Assembly: GCA_021414185.1 (NCBI GenBank)
Contig: JAIOOZ010000192.1
Coordinates: 1-25,974 of the forward strand
Source: Betaproteobacteria bacterium
GTDB lineage: Bacteria > Pseudomonadota > Gammaproteobacteria > Burkholderiales > SG8-41
Length of the DNA stretch: 25,974 nt
Reading direction: 5' to 3'
Shown here: positions 7,653 through 14,716 of the stretch, piece by piece
How the letters are laid out: every line of letters starts with the position of its first letter
How positions within the stretch are numbered: position 1 is the stretch's first letter
Position numbers and translations under genes: made by a program
The notes under the pieces: model-generated
Told to the model about the DNA's origin: nothing
Databases searched by the model: none
The model's input: only the letters and a program-made list of their open reading frames with translations

Positions 7653-8520
7653 CACGTTCATCCTTGAGATTATCTGCAATGAAAGGCCGAACGCACTCGC
7701 GCATCGTGTTGTCGTGAATGTCCAGCACCTTGCGCAAAGGTGTCTGGTAGCCGCCGGCAAGGTTCCACGCGACGGGAATACCGCAGCGCTTGGCATGCTC
7801 GAACACCAGCCGGTCGCGCTGCGCCAACTGCTCGTTGGTCAGCCAGCCACCCAGCGGATCATCGATATGCGGATCAGCACCGGCCTGATACAGAATCACG
7901 TCGCAATCCGACATGTCCTCGACGCGCCGGGGAATCAGACGCAGGAACTCCTCGGCCCGCGCGGGCGAGTGGTAACTCTTGCCTGCTGAAAAATGATTGA
8001 TCCAGGCCAAGCCGAGTTCATGAATGATGTCTTCGGTGCCGTCACCCCAATGCTGGTCGAAATCCAGGATGCCGATGCGGTTGACCCTGCCTTCGCGTTT
8101 GAGCACTTGCGCGGCGACGATCAGCCCGTTGAATGTGCAGAACCCGCCGGCGTTGCGGTACCCCGCATGATGAAAGCCGGAACAAGGCGCGACGGCAACC
8201 TGCCGGTTGTCGAGCGCCGCGCGCGCGGCAGCAAGCATCGCGCCTGAGGTGTAGCCCAGCGTTGCCGCGACGGCGGGAGATTCGTCGCCAAAACCGTTGG
8301 CAATCTGTCCACTCAACACACCGGCTACGAATTTCGAATCGTGCGCCAGCGAGAACTCCTGCGCACCGACCGGTTTGAAGTCGATGATATCGATGGGAAA
8401 CCCGGCGTCTCGCCACGATGCCACCACCGCGCGTGGTTTGGCGGCGCTGGGCGAAAGCGTATCCGTCACCTCGGTGACCATCGCTTCGCAGTAGAACACT
8501 GGTATGCGCAATATCGCCAC
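7630..8520 (-). CDS. HDAC-superfamily zinc deacetylase / amidohydrolase
   Basis: The 296-residue product belongs to the histone deacetylase / acetylpolyamine amidohydrolase superfamily. The catalytic set is complete when read against human HDAC8: the His-His pair in GFHHAG (117-118), zinc ligands D155 and H157 in LDFDQHWGDG (152-161), the third zinc ligand D221 in the DDPLGG stretch, and the transition-state tyrosine Y258 in NLAGGYQT. Such enzymes remove acetyl groups from lysine side chains, polyamines or small amides. The start is the GTG at 8520, with GAGGG about 7 bases upstream; this leaves 2 bases after the stop of the previous gene. Longer versions of the frame starting at 8607 would run backward into that gene and lack family similarity. 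Its place between three uncharacterised genes and a PcfJ-domain gene is unusual for a metabolic deacetylase. Confidence 0.88.
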   Translation of the reverse strand: MAILRIPVFYCEAMVTEVTDTLSPSAAKPRAVVASWRDAGFPIDIIDFKPVGAQEFSLAHDSKFVAGVLSGQIANGFGDESPAVAATLGYTSGAMLAAARAALDNRQVAVAPCSGFHHAGYRNAGGFCTFNGLIVAAQVLKREGRVNRIGILDFDQHWGDGTEDIIHELGLAWINHFSAGKSYHSPARAEEFLRLIPRRVEDMSDCDVILYQAGADPHIDDPLGGWLTNEQLAQRDRLVFEHAKRCGIPVAWNLAGGYQTPLRKVLDIHDNTMRECVRPFIADNLKDERDATTTER

Positions 8521-8522
8521 GA

Positions 8523-8885
8523 TCAGCCCTCGTCGCCCGCACGCCCTTCGTAATAAACCTCTGCTGTTTCCCTGTGCAGTATCAGCAGCCGGCACGATGT
8601 CAGCCATCCCTGCATCGATTCATCGCCATATTTGATGGCGAGATACTGATCCGTCTCCAACTCCGGCATTCCATAGACATTGATGCGCCCGCAGGTATCA
8701 ACGCTGTCGTATATCGTGAGCCACCGCAAACCGGCAATTGCGTTTAGGCGACGCGGGACGTTATCGGTAATTGGCAGCGAAGTCGGCACGTTGACAATAA
8801 GGTGGCCACGCAATCCGCGACGGGTGTGTCTGTCGATATACGGGATGCGTTGTTCCGCATAAACGGTGAAGTCGATGTCCGACAT
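8523..8885 (-). CDS. Hypothetical protein between the PcfJ and HDAC genes
   Basis: The 120-residue product is not recognised. Its ATG shares one base with the stop codon of the PcfJ-domain gene (TGATG on the minus strand at 8887-8883), and its own stop lies 2 bases before the GTG of the HDAC gene, so it is firmly part of one translation unit. The N-terminal half contains hydrophobic strand-like runs such as GLRGHLIVNVPTSLPI and LRWLTIYDS; the C-terminal part has YLAIKYGDE and CRLLILHRETAEVYYEGR. This pattern suggests a small all-beta or alpha/beta cytoplasmic domain. There is no signal peptide and no zinc-binding cysteine cluster. It could be an adaptor or regulator of its neighbours; nothing in the sequence shows which. 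Confidence 0.72.
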   Translation of the reverse strand: MSDIDFTVYAEQRIPYIDRHTRRGLRGHLIVNVPTSLPITDNVPRRLNAIAGLRWLTIYDSVDTCGRINVYGMPELETDQYLAIKYGDESMQGWLTSCRLLILHRETAEVYYEGRAGDEG

Positions 8886-10651
8886 CAGTTCCCCTCCGTC
8901 GCCTGCGCAGGTTCGGCGCCACAGCGTTCCATATAAAGCCGTGCAACTTCCGTTGTAAGCTGTTCAAGCTCGCGGGTCGCGGGCCGGTTGGCGGCGCGCT
9001 TCACCTGGTAGTCCGTCCAGTATTTTCCGTAATTGACTATGCCCAGCGTGGCGACGCGCTCGCCACTGCGCACACGGCGCACCGAAAACATCCGGATGCG
9101 GCCCTCCACACAGTCGCGCACAAGCGTGTCGGCGCAGTTATGCATCGCGATTGCCTCCTCGAACAATCCCAAACCGCTTTCGATGGGAATGATCTCGAAG
9201 CGTCCTATCGTCGTTCGCGGCAACCGCGATTGCCACATCAGTCCGCAAAGCTCGTCCTCGCGCTGGCGGGATTCGCGCCACGCCCGCCAGTTCCGATGCA
9301 GCCACTTCCACCCGGAGCGTGCCTGCTGCGGATTAAGCGACAGGTTGGTCTCCATTGCCCAATGCAGCACGCCGACGGCCTCGCCGACGAAGCGCGCGAA
9401 GCCGGGCTCGCGGCGGCGCTTGTCGCCTTCGAGCAATACAACACGGATCACCGTTGAATCAGCCTTGCACCAGCCTCCACCGAACTGCATGCGGCCACGC
9501 AATCCGATGAAGCAACGAAACCACGCGATGGCCAGCGATTGCGCGGGCGGCGGCGGCAGTCCGGCGGACTCTAGTTCGCGCAGATAACTTACGCACACTG
9601 CAAGCTTGCTTTTATCAGCCGATATTTCCCACGCGACACGAAACAAGCGGCTGCCATGTTTGTGCACGTAACGCCATGTCGCGTCCGAGAGACCGCACGC
9701 GCGAAAGTAATCGCGCATTTCCGCCACCGGGTCCTGCACGTGCGCCAGTTTGTTGTCCCACAAAAAGACTTCCAGCAGCTTGAGCAATTGGGGGTTTTCT
9801 CGTGCAACGCGGCGAAATAGACCCTCATGCTGCCACACCAGGTTGAAAGTACTGCGCGGCACATATCCCTGCGCCCATTGCGCGTAACGCGCGTGCAGCG
9901 CCAGCGAAACAAATTCGCGGGGCAGTGCGTATGCCCGCGGCAGCGTCTCTTTTCTCAGTTCCTCGAATCGCGGGTCGCTTTGCAGCAGCCCGTGAGCCGT
10001 GTTGACGAGCCACTCGTCGTGCAGGCGCCCCTCTTGCTGCGTGACGAACAACGAAGGCTGTGCTTTTACGGCGCTAAGACCCAAATCCTCCACCACCCAG
10101 TTCAGCCAGTATGCGGTCGCCAATGGTTGCAGCAATTCAACCTCTAGGCTGAGTTCCTGCCGTGCGCCGTTCGGGAAAATCCGCGCCGCGCTTACGCGTC
10201 GCGAAACGAAATCGACGTTATAGCCGACACATCCAAATACCGTCACTTGCCGGCTGGGACCACGCTCGACAACTACCGGGGATTTGTCCAGGCGCGCGTT
10301 AAGCCACGCGCAAAGCTGCGCAAGCCGCTGCCTCAGCAACGCGCGCCCCGCATCGGCCGACGCTCCGCAGCCAAACGCATGGGCAAGTCCGTCAGGTATG
10401 GCGATCGGCAACCAGTTATCGACAAGCTGCTGTGGGCGCCCCAGCGTTCGCGCAAGCTTTTCGGGAAAGAAAATATATTCCGCGGCGTCGCGCACCGATC
10501 GCGCGCGCGGCTTGCCGGCCGGCTTTTCGCGGAACCCAAACAACGCCGGGGCGTGCTGCGCCCGCAACTGAAAGAACGGCCGCGAGCAGTCGCGATAATC
10601 CGGCGGTATCAGGGCGGTATTGCGGTGCGGCGCTAGAACGGTCTGTTGCAC
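8885..10651 (-). CDS. PcfJ-domain protein
   Basis: The 588-residue product carries a PcfJ-like domain in its C-terminal third. The key signature is HNCADTLVRDCVEGRIRMFS (504-523), matching the family's HCVxxYxxxxxxGxxxIxS block, followed by ERVATLGI and a later RAANRPAT, matching the usual RGxxNR region. PcfJ was named from the conjugative plasmid pCF10, but the domain is also common in chromosomes and its molecular function is not settled. The N-terminal 400 residues are helical, rich in Trp, Arg and Leu, and have no family I can name. The start is GTG at 10651, supported by GAGG 5 bases upstream. Its stop overlaps the next gene by one base. An 82-base gap separates it from the tandem ribbon-helix-helix gene upstream on the same strand. 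Confidence 0.8.
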   Translation of the reverse strand: MQQTVLAPHRNTALIPPDYRDCSRPFFQLRAQHAPALFGFREKPAGKPRARSVRDAAEYIFFPEKLARTLGRPQQLVDNWLPIAIPDGLAHAFGCGASADAGRALLRQRLAQLCAWLNARLDKSPVVVERGPSRQVTVFGCVGYNVDFVSRRVSAARIFPNGARQELSLEVELLQPLATAYWLNWVVEDLGLSAVKAQPSLFVTQQEGRLHDEWLVNTAHGLLQSDPRFEELRKETLPRAYALPREFVSLALHARYAQWAQGYVPRSTFNLVWQHEGLFRRVARENPQLLKLLEVFLWDNKLAHVQDPVAEMRDYFRACGLSDATWRYVHKHGSRLFRVAWEISADKSKLAVCVSYLRELESAGLPPPPAQSLAIAWFRCFIGLRGRMQFGGGWCKADSTVIRVVLLEGDKRRREPGFARFVGEAVGVLHWAMETNLSLNPQQARSGWKWLHRNWRAWRESRQREDELCGLMWQSRLPRTTIGRFEIIPIESGLGLFEEAIAMHNCADTLVRDCVEGRIRMFSVRRVRSGERVATLGIVNYGKYWTDYQVKRAANRPATRELEQLTTEVARLYMERCGAEPAQATEGN

Positions 10652-10673
10652 GTGAGCCTCGGAAAGTGTTCTA
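10634..10673. promoter_or_regulatory. Inverted repeat around the PcfJ gene start, possible operator
   Basis: TAGAAC at 10634-10639 and GTTCTA at 10668-10673 form perfect 6-base inverted arms 28 bases apart, enclosing the ribosome site and GTG start of the PcfJ gene. A ribbon-helix-helix protein is encoded just upstream, and such proteins bind short inverted sites near the genes they control. Short arms at this distance can arise by chance, so this is only a candidate. Confidence 0.2.
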
Positions 10674-10733
10674 CCGTCCGAATTTAACGCACGCCGCGCA
10701 GCAGGTACCGGCTTCCCCTATTATTTTCCCGGC

Positions 10734-11267
10734 CTAGGCGTCGCCATCGTCGTCGACCGGCCCATCCTCCGGCTGCTTACGTGCCGCCGCAAGAGCTGCG
10801 TCCGTTTCGACCAGCAACCGGTGCCCCATGAAGTGAAAAATCAGGGCTTCACGCACATAGTACGACCAGGTCTTGTCGGCTTTGGCAGCGAGCAACGCAA
10901 GGTCATCCCGCAATTTGGCGGGCAACCAGACCCTGACATTCACGATGTTCTTGCCGAGGTTATACGGCGCGGTGCCCGATCTGGAAAAACTCGGCATATT
11001 TATTCGTGGCGGTGACCAGAAAAACCCTTCCTTCTGGCTGCGCATTTGCTCGAAGCGATGCGAGCCGTAAACATGCTGAAAAAGGGCATCCCGAAGCAAT
11101 TCGGAACGATTCGCAAACTGGTATTCGGCAAGCTCTTTCAGGCGCTCATCGAGCGGCTCAGGCAGCCAAACCTTGGCCGAAATCGAATGCGTCGAACGAA
11201 ATAGCGTGAGGTCGTCCGCGCAAGGCGACAACGGTACGTCTGAACGGTACAGAGTTGGATCGGTCAC
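10734..11267 (-). CDS. Tandem ribbon-helix-helix DNA-binding protein
   Basis: The 177-residue product contains two related ribbon-helix-helix-like units. The first is at about residues 31-68, with KVWLPEPLDERLKELAEYQF then RSELLRDALFQHVYG. The second is at about 110-148, with VRVWLPAKLRDDLALLAAKA then WSYYVREALIFHFMG. The shared pattern, V-W-L-P then two helices, points to an internal duplication. RHH proteins normally bind DNA as dimers, the ribbon from each chain forming one sheet; here a single chain could supply both ribbons. The unit linker of about 40 residues is Ser/Pro-rich, and the C-terminus is acidic. The start is the GTG at 11267 with GGGAG 8 bases upstream; a TTG at 11306 has no such support. 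It lies 61 bases from the enolase-family gene and 82 from the PcfJ gene. It is a plausible regulator of the cluster. Confidence 0.75.
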   Translation of the reverse strand: MTDPTLYRSDVPLSPCADDLTLFRSTHSISAKVWLPEPLDERLKELAEYQFANRSELLRDALFQHVYGSHRFEQMRSQKEGFFWSPPRINMPSFSRSGTAPYNLGKNIVNVRVWLPAKLRDDLALLAAKADKTWSYYVREALIFHFMGHRLLVETDAALAAARKQPEDGPVDDDGDA

Positions 11268-11327
11268 CGTCTTGTCTCCCTTTTGCGCGGACGCACTTTC
11301 ACGCAAGCGTCACCGCGTCGTCTTACG

Positions 11328-12410
11328 TTACGGGCCCTCGTCCGCCGGGTGGCGCAGCTTGCGGGTGGGGTAGACCACGGCGGGATGTTTCTTCAGCGCT
11401 TCTTCGTCGATGTCGATGCCTAAGCCCGGCGCCGTCGGCAGTTCAATGTAGCCATTCTTCGGCTTCAACTGGTTCGGCGAGATCTTGTCGCAGAATTCGA
11501 CGAACGGCAGGAAGTACTCGGTGATGATGAAGTTGGTCATCACCGCCGACGCGTGCACGGTCGAAGACAGCCCGAGGGTCGTCGAGTTGTAATTGTGCGG
11601 CGACATCGCGACCATGTACGGCTCCGCCATCGCGGCGATTTCTTTTAGTTCGAGGATGCCGCCGCAGCACGCGACGTCGGGAATCACGATGGGCAAGCCG
11701 GTGCCGCGGCGAATTTCGGCAAGGCCGTTGGGATATTCGGCAATGGTGGGTTCTTCCATCCAATACAAGCCGAATTCTGCGAGCTTTTTGTCGAGCGGAA
11801 TCGCGTGCATGGGCGCGAGACGACGATGCTGGTCGATCAGGATGTCGACATCCGGCCCTACCGCGTCGCGCACCGCCTTGATCACCGCGACCGCGCGCTT
11901 CTCGTGCTCCTTGGGTATCCAGGTGCGCCACGGCGCGGGTAGCGGGTCGAGCTTCAACGCGGTGAATCCCTGCGCGATGACTTTCTCCGCGGCACGCGCG
12001 TAATCGGCAGGTTCTTTCAACTGGTAACCCCAGCCGTTAGCATAGACGCGTATCTTGTCGCGGCAACGGCCGCCCAGGAGGTTATAGACGGGCTGCTTGC
12101 AGGCCTTGCCGGCGATGTCCCACATTGCCTGCTCGATGCCGCTGATCGCGCAAAACAATTCGAGCGAACCACGGCGCGCCGCGTAATCGTCGAACGCCAT
12201 TTGCGTGAACTGCTTGATGTTGAACGGGTCGCGCCCGACCGCGTAGCGGCCCAGCGCCACCAGCTGCGCCATCACCGCGGTGTCGCGGTCGTATTGCGAA
12301 TAGGCCTCGCCCCAGCCGTGTATGCCCTCGTCGGTTTCGACCTTGACCAGGATCAGGTTCTTGCGCCAGCCCGGATGGATTGCATACGGCTTTACCGCGG
12401 TAATCTTCAA
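11328..12410 (-). CDS. Mandelate racemase/muconate lactonizing-type enzyme (enolase superfamily), internally deleted
   Basis: The 360-residue product is an enolase-superfamily sugar-acid dehydratase-like enzyme. It has the N-terminal capping domain (WGEAYSQYDRD) and the barrel with ALKLDP (151-156), metal ligand D193 in LIDQHRR, a second ligand in MEEP (218-221) and a catalytic-type His at 272 in MSPHNY. Between GTGLPIV and IPDVACCGG (residues 236-251) about 25 residues are missing compared with relatives such as DgoD; that piece normally carries the GE motif providing the third magnesium ligand. The deletion is in frame, and the repeated Ile-Val context suggests loss between short repeats. 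The protein is probably inactive unless the ligand is replaced. The TTG start at 12410 is supported by GGGGGA 7 bases upstream. It diverges from a Bug receptor gene. Confidence 0.85.
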   Translation of the reverse strand: MKITAVKPYAIHPGWRKNLILVKVETDEGIHGWGEAYSQYDRDTAVMAQLVALGRYAVGRDPFNIKQFTQMAFDDYAARRGSLELFCAISGIEQAMWDIAGKACKQPVYNLLGGRCRDKIRVYANGWGYQLKEPADYARAAEKVIAQGFTALKLDPLPAPWRTWIPKEHEKRAVAVIKAVRDAVGPDVDILIDQHRRLAPMHAIPLDKKLAEFGLYWMEEPTIAEYPNGLAEIRRGTGLPIVIPDVACCGGILELKEIAAMAEPYMVAMSPHNYNSTTLGLSSTVHASAVMTNFIITEYFLPFVEFCDKISPNQLKPKNGYIELPTAPGLGIDIDEEALKKHPAVVYPTRKLRHPADEGP

Positions 12411-12559
12411 TTTATTGTCCCCCAGATGTCATTGGATCGTGAGCTGCCGGCTCCGTATTGCGCGCAACCGGTTAACCTTCCATACTATGTTCGCATATTT
12501 CGAATAAATATTCTTACCGCGCACCTTAAGCGCAATTGCATTCATAGCGAGGAGACGAT
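12411..12559. promoter_or_regulatory. Divergent promoter region between enolase-family and Bug receptor genes
   Basis: This 149-base gap separates two divergently read genes and must hold both promoters. It is AT-richer than its flanks. A perfect inverted repeat, ATATTT at 12495-12500 and AAATAT at 12506-12511 with 5 bases between, is a candidate operator for a dimeric regulator. GAGGAG at 12549-12554 is a strong ribosome site for the Bug gene. On the minus side GGGGGA precedes the TTG start at 12410. I could not assign -35/-10 boxes with confidence. Confidence 0.45.
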
Positions 12560-13519
12560 ATGAACAAAGCGATCGCGGCCGCGTGCTGCGCGTGGTGCGT
12601 CATCGGCACTGCGTCGGCGCAGAACTATCCGTCCAAAGCCGTGCGCATCATCGTGCCGTACCCGGCGGGCGGCACTTCCGACATCCTGGCGCGGCTGTTG
12701 AGCGCGAAACTCAACGAATTGTTCGGCCAGCCGATCGTGGTCGAAAACCGGCCCGGCGCCAACGGCAACATCGGCGCCGACCTGGTCGCGAAATCGGCGC
12801 CCGACGGCTATAACATGCTGCTCGCCGATCTGGGCGCGCTGACGATCAGCCCGAGCATCTACAAACTGCCGTTCGACGTGGTCAGGGATTTCGCGCCAGT
12901 GACCATGGTGACGTATTCGCCGCACCTCTTGGCAGTGCACCCGACGGTGCCGGTGAAAACCGTGAAGGAACTGGTTGCGCTTGCCAAGTCGAAACCGGGC
13001 CTGCTCAACTTTGCCGTCTCGGGAATAGGCGGCGCGCCGCACCTGGCCGGCATCGCTTTCGAAGCGCAGACGGGAGTTAAATGGACCTATATTCCGTACA
13101 AGGGCGGCGCGGATGCGATCATCGGTCTTGCTTCCGGCCAGGCGGACGCGATTTTCAACGGCATGCTCGCGACCTATCCGCACGTAAGATCGGGCAAACT
13201 GAAACTCATCGCGGTATCGAGCTCGAAGCGCGTCGCGTCCATACCCGATGTCCCGACGGTCGCCGAAGCAGGCCTCAAGGACTTCGAAACCGGCTCGTGG
13301 CAGGGCATCGTCGCGGCGGCGGGCACGCCGAAAGACGTCGTCGGCCGCCTTAACTCCGAGATCGCGCGGATACTCGGCACGCCCGAGATGAAGGAGAACC
13401 TCGCCAAGCAGGGCGCCGAGGTTTACACCATGACCCCGGAGCAACTCGGCAACTGGCTGAAGAGCGAAATCGACAAATGGGCCAAAATCGTCAAGGCCGC
13501 CGGCCTCAAGCTCGAGTAA
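12560..13519 (+). CDS. Bug/TctC-family periplasmic solute receptor (first copy)
   Basis: The 319-residue product is a Bug (TctC) receptor, the periplasmic component linked to tripartite tricarboxylate transporters. A signal peptide ends in TASA at residues 17-20, before QNYPSKAVR. Family marks are IIVPYPAGGTSDILAR, then NRPGANGNIGAD, then PDGYNML, and the C-terminal KWAKIVKAAGLKLE, all typical. The family binds diverse carboxylates and other small polar molecules, and receptors far outnumber transporter membrane genes in betaproteobacteria; none of the membrane partners is in this window. GAGGAG 5 bases before the ATG fixes the start. Its proximity to the divergent enolase-family gene suggests that both serve one compound, probably a sugar acid or other hydroxy acid, but the ligand is not visible. 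Confidence 0.93.
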   Translation: MNKAIAAACCAWCVIGTASAQNYPSKAVRIIVPYPAGGTSDILARLLSAKLNELFGQPIVVENRPGANGNIGADLVAKSAPDGYNMLLADLGALTISPSIYKLPFDVVRDFAPVTMVTYSPHLLAVHPTVPVKTVKELVALAKSKPGLLNFAVSGIGGAPHLAGIAFEAQTGVKWTYIPYKGGADAIIGLASGQADAIFNGMLATYPHVRSGKLKLIAVSSSKRVASIPDVPTVAEAGLKDFETGSWQGIVAAAGTPKDVVGRLNSEIARILGTPEMKENLAKQGAEVYTMTPEQLGNWLKSEIDKWAKIVKAAGLKLE

Positions 13520-13533
13520 CCGGTGCCATCGAA

Positions 13534-13562
13534 AAAAAAGCCCGCTACGCGCGGGCTTTTTT
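13534..13562. terminator. Bidirectional rho-independent terminator
   Basis: AAAAAAGCCCGC (13534-13545) and GCGGGCTTTTTT (13551-13562) form a 12-pair stem with a TACGC loop. A-tracts on one side and T-tracts on the other make it work on both strands. It sits between the convergent Bug receptor gene and the 3' end of the five-gene minus-strand operon. Confidence 0.92.
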
Positions 13563-13577
13563 AATTGGCTTGAAACT

Positions 13578-14714
13578 TCATTCGCTGCGCGCACCGACTT
13601 TCAGCAATTGACCAATTTTTTCAGATGCTTTCAGTCCCATGCCGGTCAGCACCAGTACCGTCTTCTGCTCCGGCACTATTGCTTTCGTCTTGAAAAGCTG
13701 GCGCAGTCCCGCCGCCGCGGCCGCGCTCGTCGGCTCGACGTATAAACCCTGGCGCGCCAAGGCACCCAATGCGGAAACGATTTCTTCTTCGCTCACCGCC
13801 ACGATGCTGCCACCCGAATGTTTAATCGCGCGCACCACTTCGCGCAAACGCGTCGGTTTGGATGAAGCGATGCCCTCAGCGACTGTCGTCGTAACATCGG
13901 TAGGCACCGCTTTGTCTGCGCCCGCCTTGAACGCGGCGTACAGCGGCGCGCAGTTAGCTGCCTGCACGGCGAACAAGCGAGGCATGCGGTCGATCTCGCC
14001 GCGCCGCTTCAATTCCGCGAAGCCGCGCTCGCAACCGCAGACATTGCTGCCATAGCCGACCGGAAACACGATGTTGTCCGGGATTTTGAATCCAAATTGT
14101 TCCCACAGTTCGTAGGCGAGCGTCTTGGTTCCTTCGAGGAAAAACGGCTGCCAGTTGTGGCTCGCGTAAAAGATTTCCTTCGCGTAACGCAGCGCGGCAT
14201 CGGCCACATCCTGGCGCGAGCCTTTGACTGTGACTACGTCGGCACCAGTTGCCGCCATTTGCGCGATTTTCGGATACGACGCGGTTTCCGGCACCAGGAT
14301 GCGCGCCTTCATGCCGGCGGCGGCCGAGTACGCGGCCATCGACGCGCCCGCGTTGCCCGACGAATCCTCCAGCACGCTCATGACACCGCGGTTTTTCAGA
14401 TATGTGATCAGCGTCGTCATGCCGCGGTCCTTGAACGAACCGGTCGGCATCATGAACTCGAGTTTCATCGTTACGGCTATGCCATCAAGCTTGCCGTCGA
14501 CCAGCGGCGTCCAGCCTTCGCCGAGTGTTACGGCGTCCTTCGCCTCGACCAGCATAGCCTTGGCATAACGCCATACCGAGTGCTTCGTGGTGTCGATCTC
14601 GCCGCGCGTGAGGCCCGGCGCATCGCCCAGGTTGAGGTGCGCGCCGCCGTCGCCGCACCAGCGCGGCTGGTCGAGCGGGTAAGTCGCGCCGGTTGCGGCG
14701 TCGATGTAATTCAC
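13578..14714 (-). CDS. Threonine-synthase-like PLP-dependent enzyme
   Basis: The 378-residue product is a fold-type II PLP enzyme of the threonine synthase / threonine dehydratase group. The Schiff-base lysine is K95 in PTGSFKDRG; SSGNAGAS (118-125) binds the substrate carboxylate; PVGYGS (218-223) is the phosphate-binding loop; and LTGMGLK near the end is typical of threonine synthase-like members. A CGDGG near the N-terminus matches the cap region of ThrC-type sequences. The same reading frame extends much further upstream, but that part is the shadow of the preceding Bug gene. The GTG at 14714, 2 bases after the Bug stop, is the natural start. It is the last gene of the operon. A housekeeping threonine synthase is unlikely in this setting; beta-elimination or replacement on a related amino acid is more plausible. 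Confidence 0.87.
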   Translation of the reverse strand: MNYIDAATGATYPLDQPRWCGDGGAHLNLGDAPGLTRGEIDTTKHSVWRYAKAMLVEAKDAVTLGEGWTPLVDGKLDGIAVTMKLEFMMPTGSFKDRGMTTLITYLKNRGVMSVLEDSSGNAGASMAAYSAAAGMKARILVPETASYPKIAQMAATGADVVTVKGSRQDVADAALRYAKEIFYASHNWQPFFLEGTKTLAYELWEQFGFKIPDNIVFPVGYGSNVCGCERGFAELKRRGEIDRMPRLFAVQAANCAPLYAAFKAGADKAVPTDVTTTVAEGIASSKPTRLREVVRAIKHSGGSIVAVSEEEIVSALGALARQGLYVEPTSAAAAAGLRQLFKTKAIVPEQKTVLVLTGMGLKASEKIGQLLKVGARSE

Positions 14715-14716
14715 TT

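Noticed and set aside
12542..13594. Long minus-strand open frame of 350 codons over the first Bug gene
   Set aside because: His/Arg/Asp-rich composition typical of antisense frames in GC-rich genes; the plus strand has signal peptide, ribosome site and family motifs.
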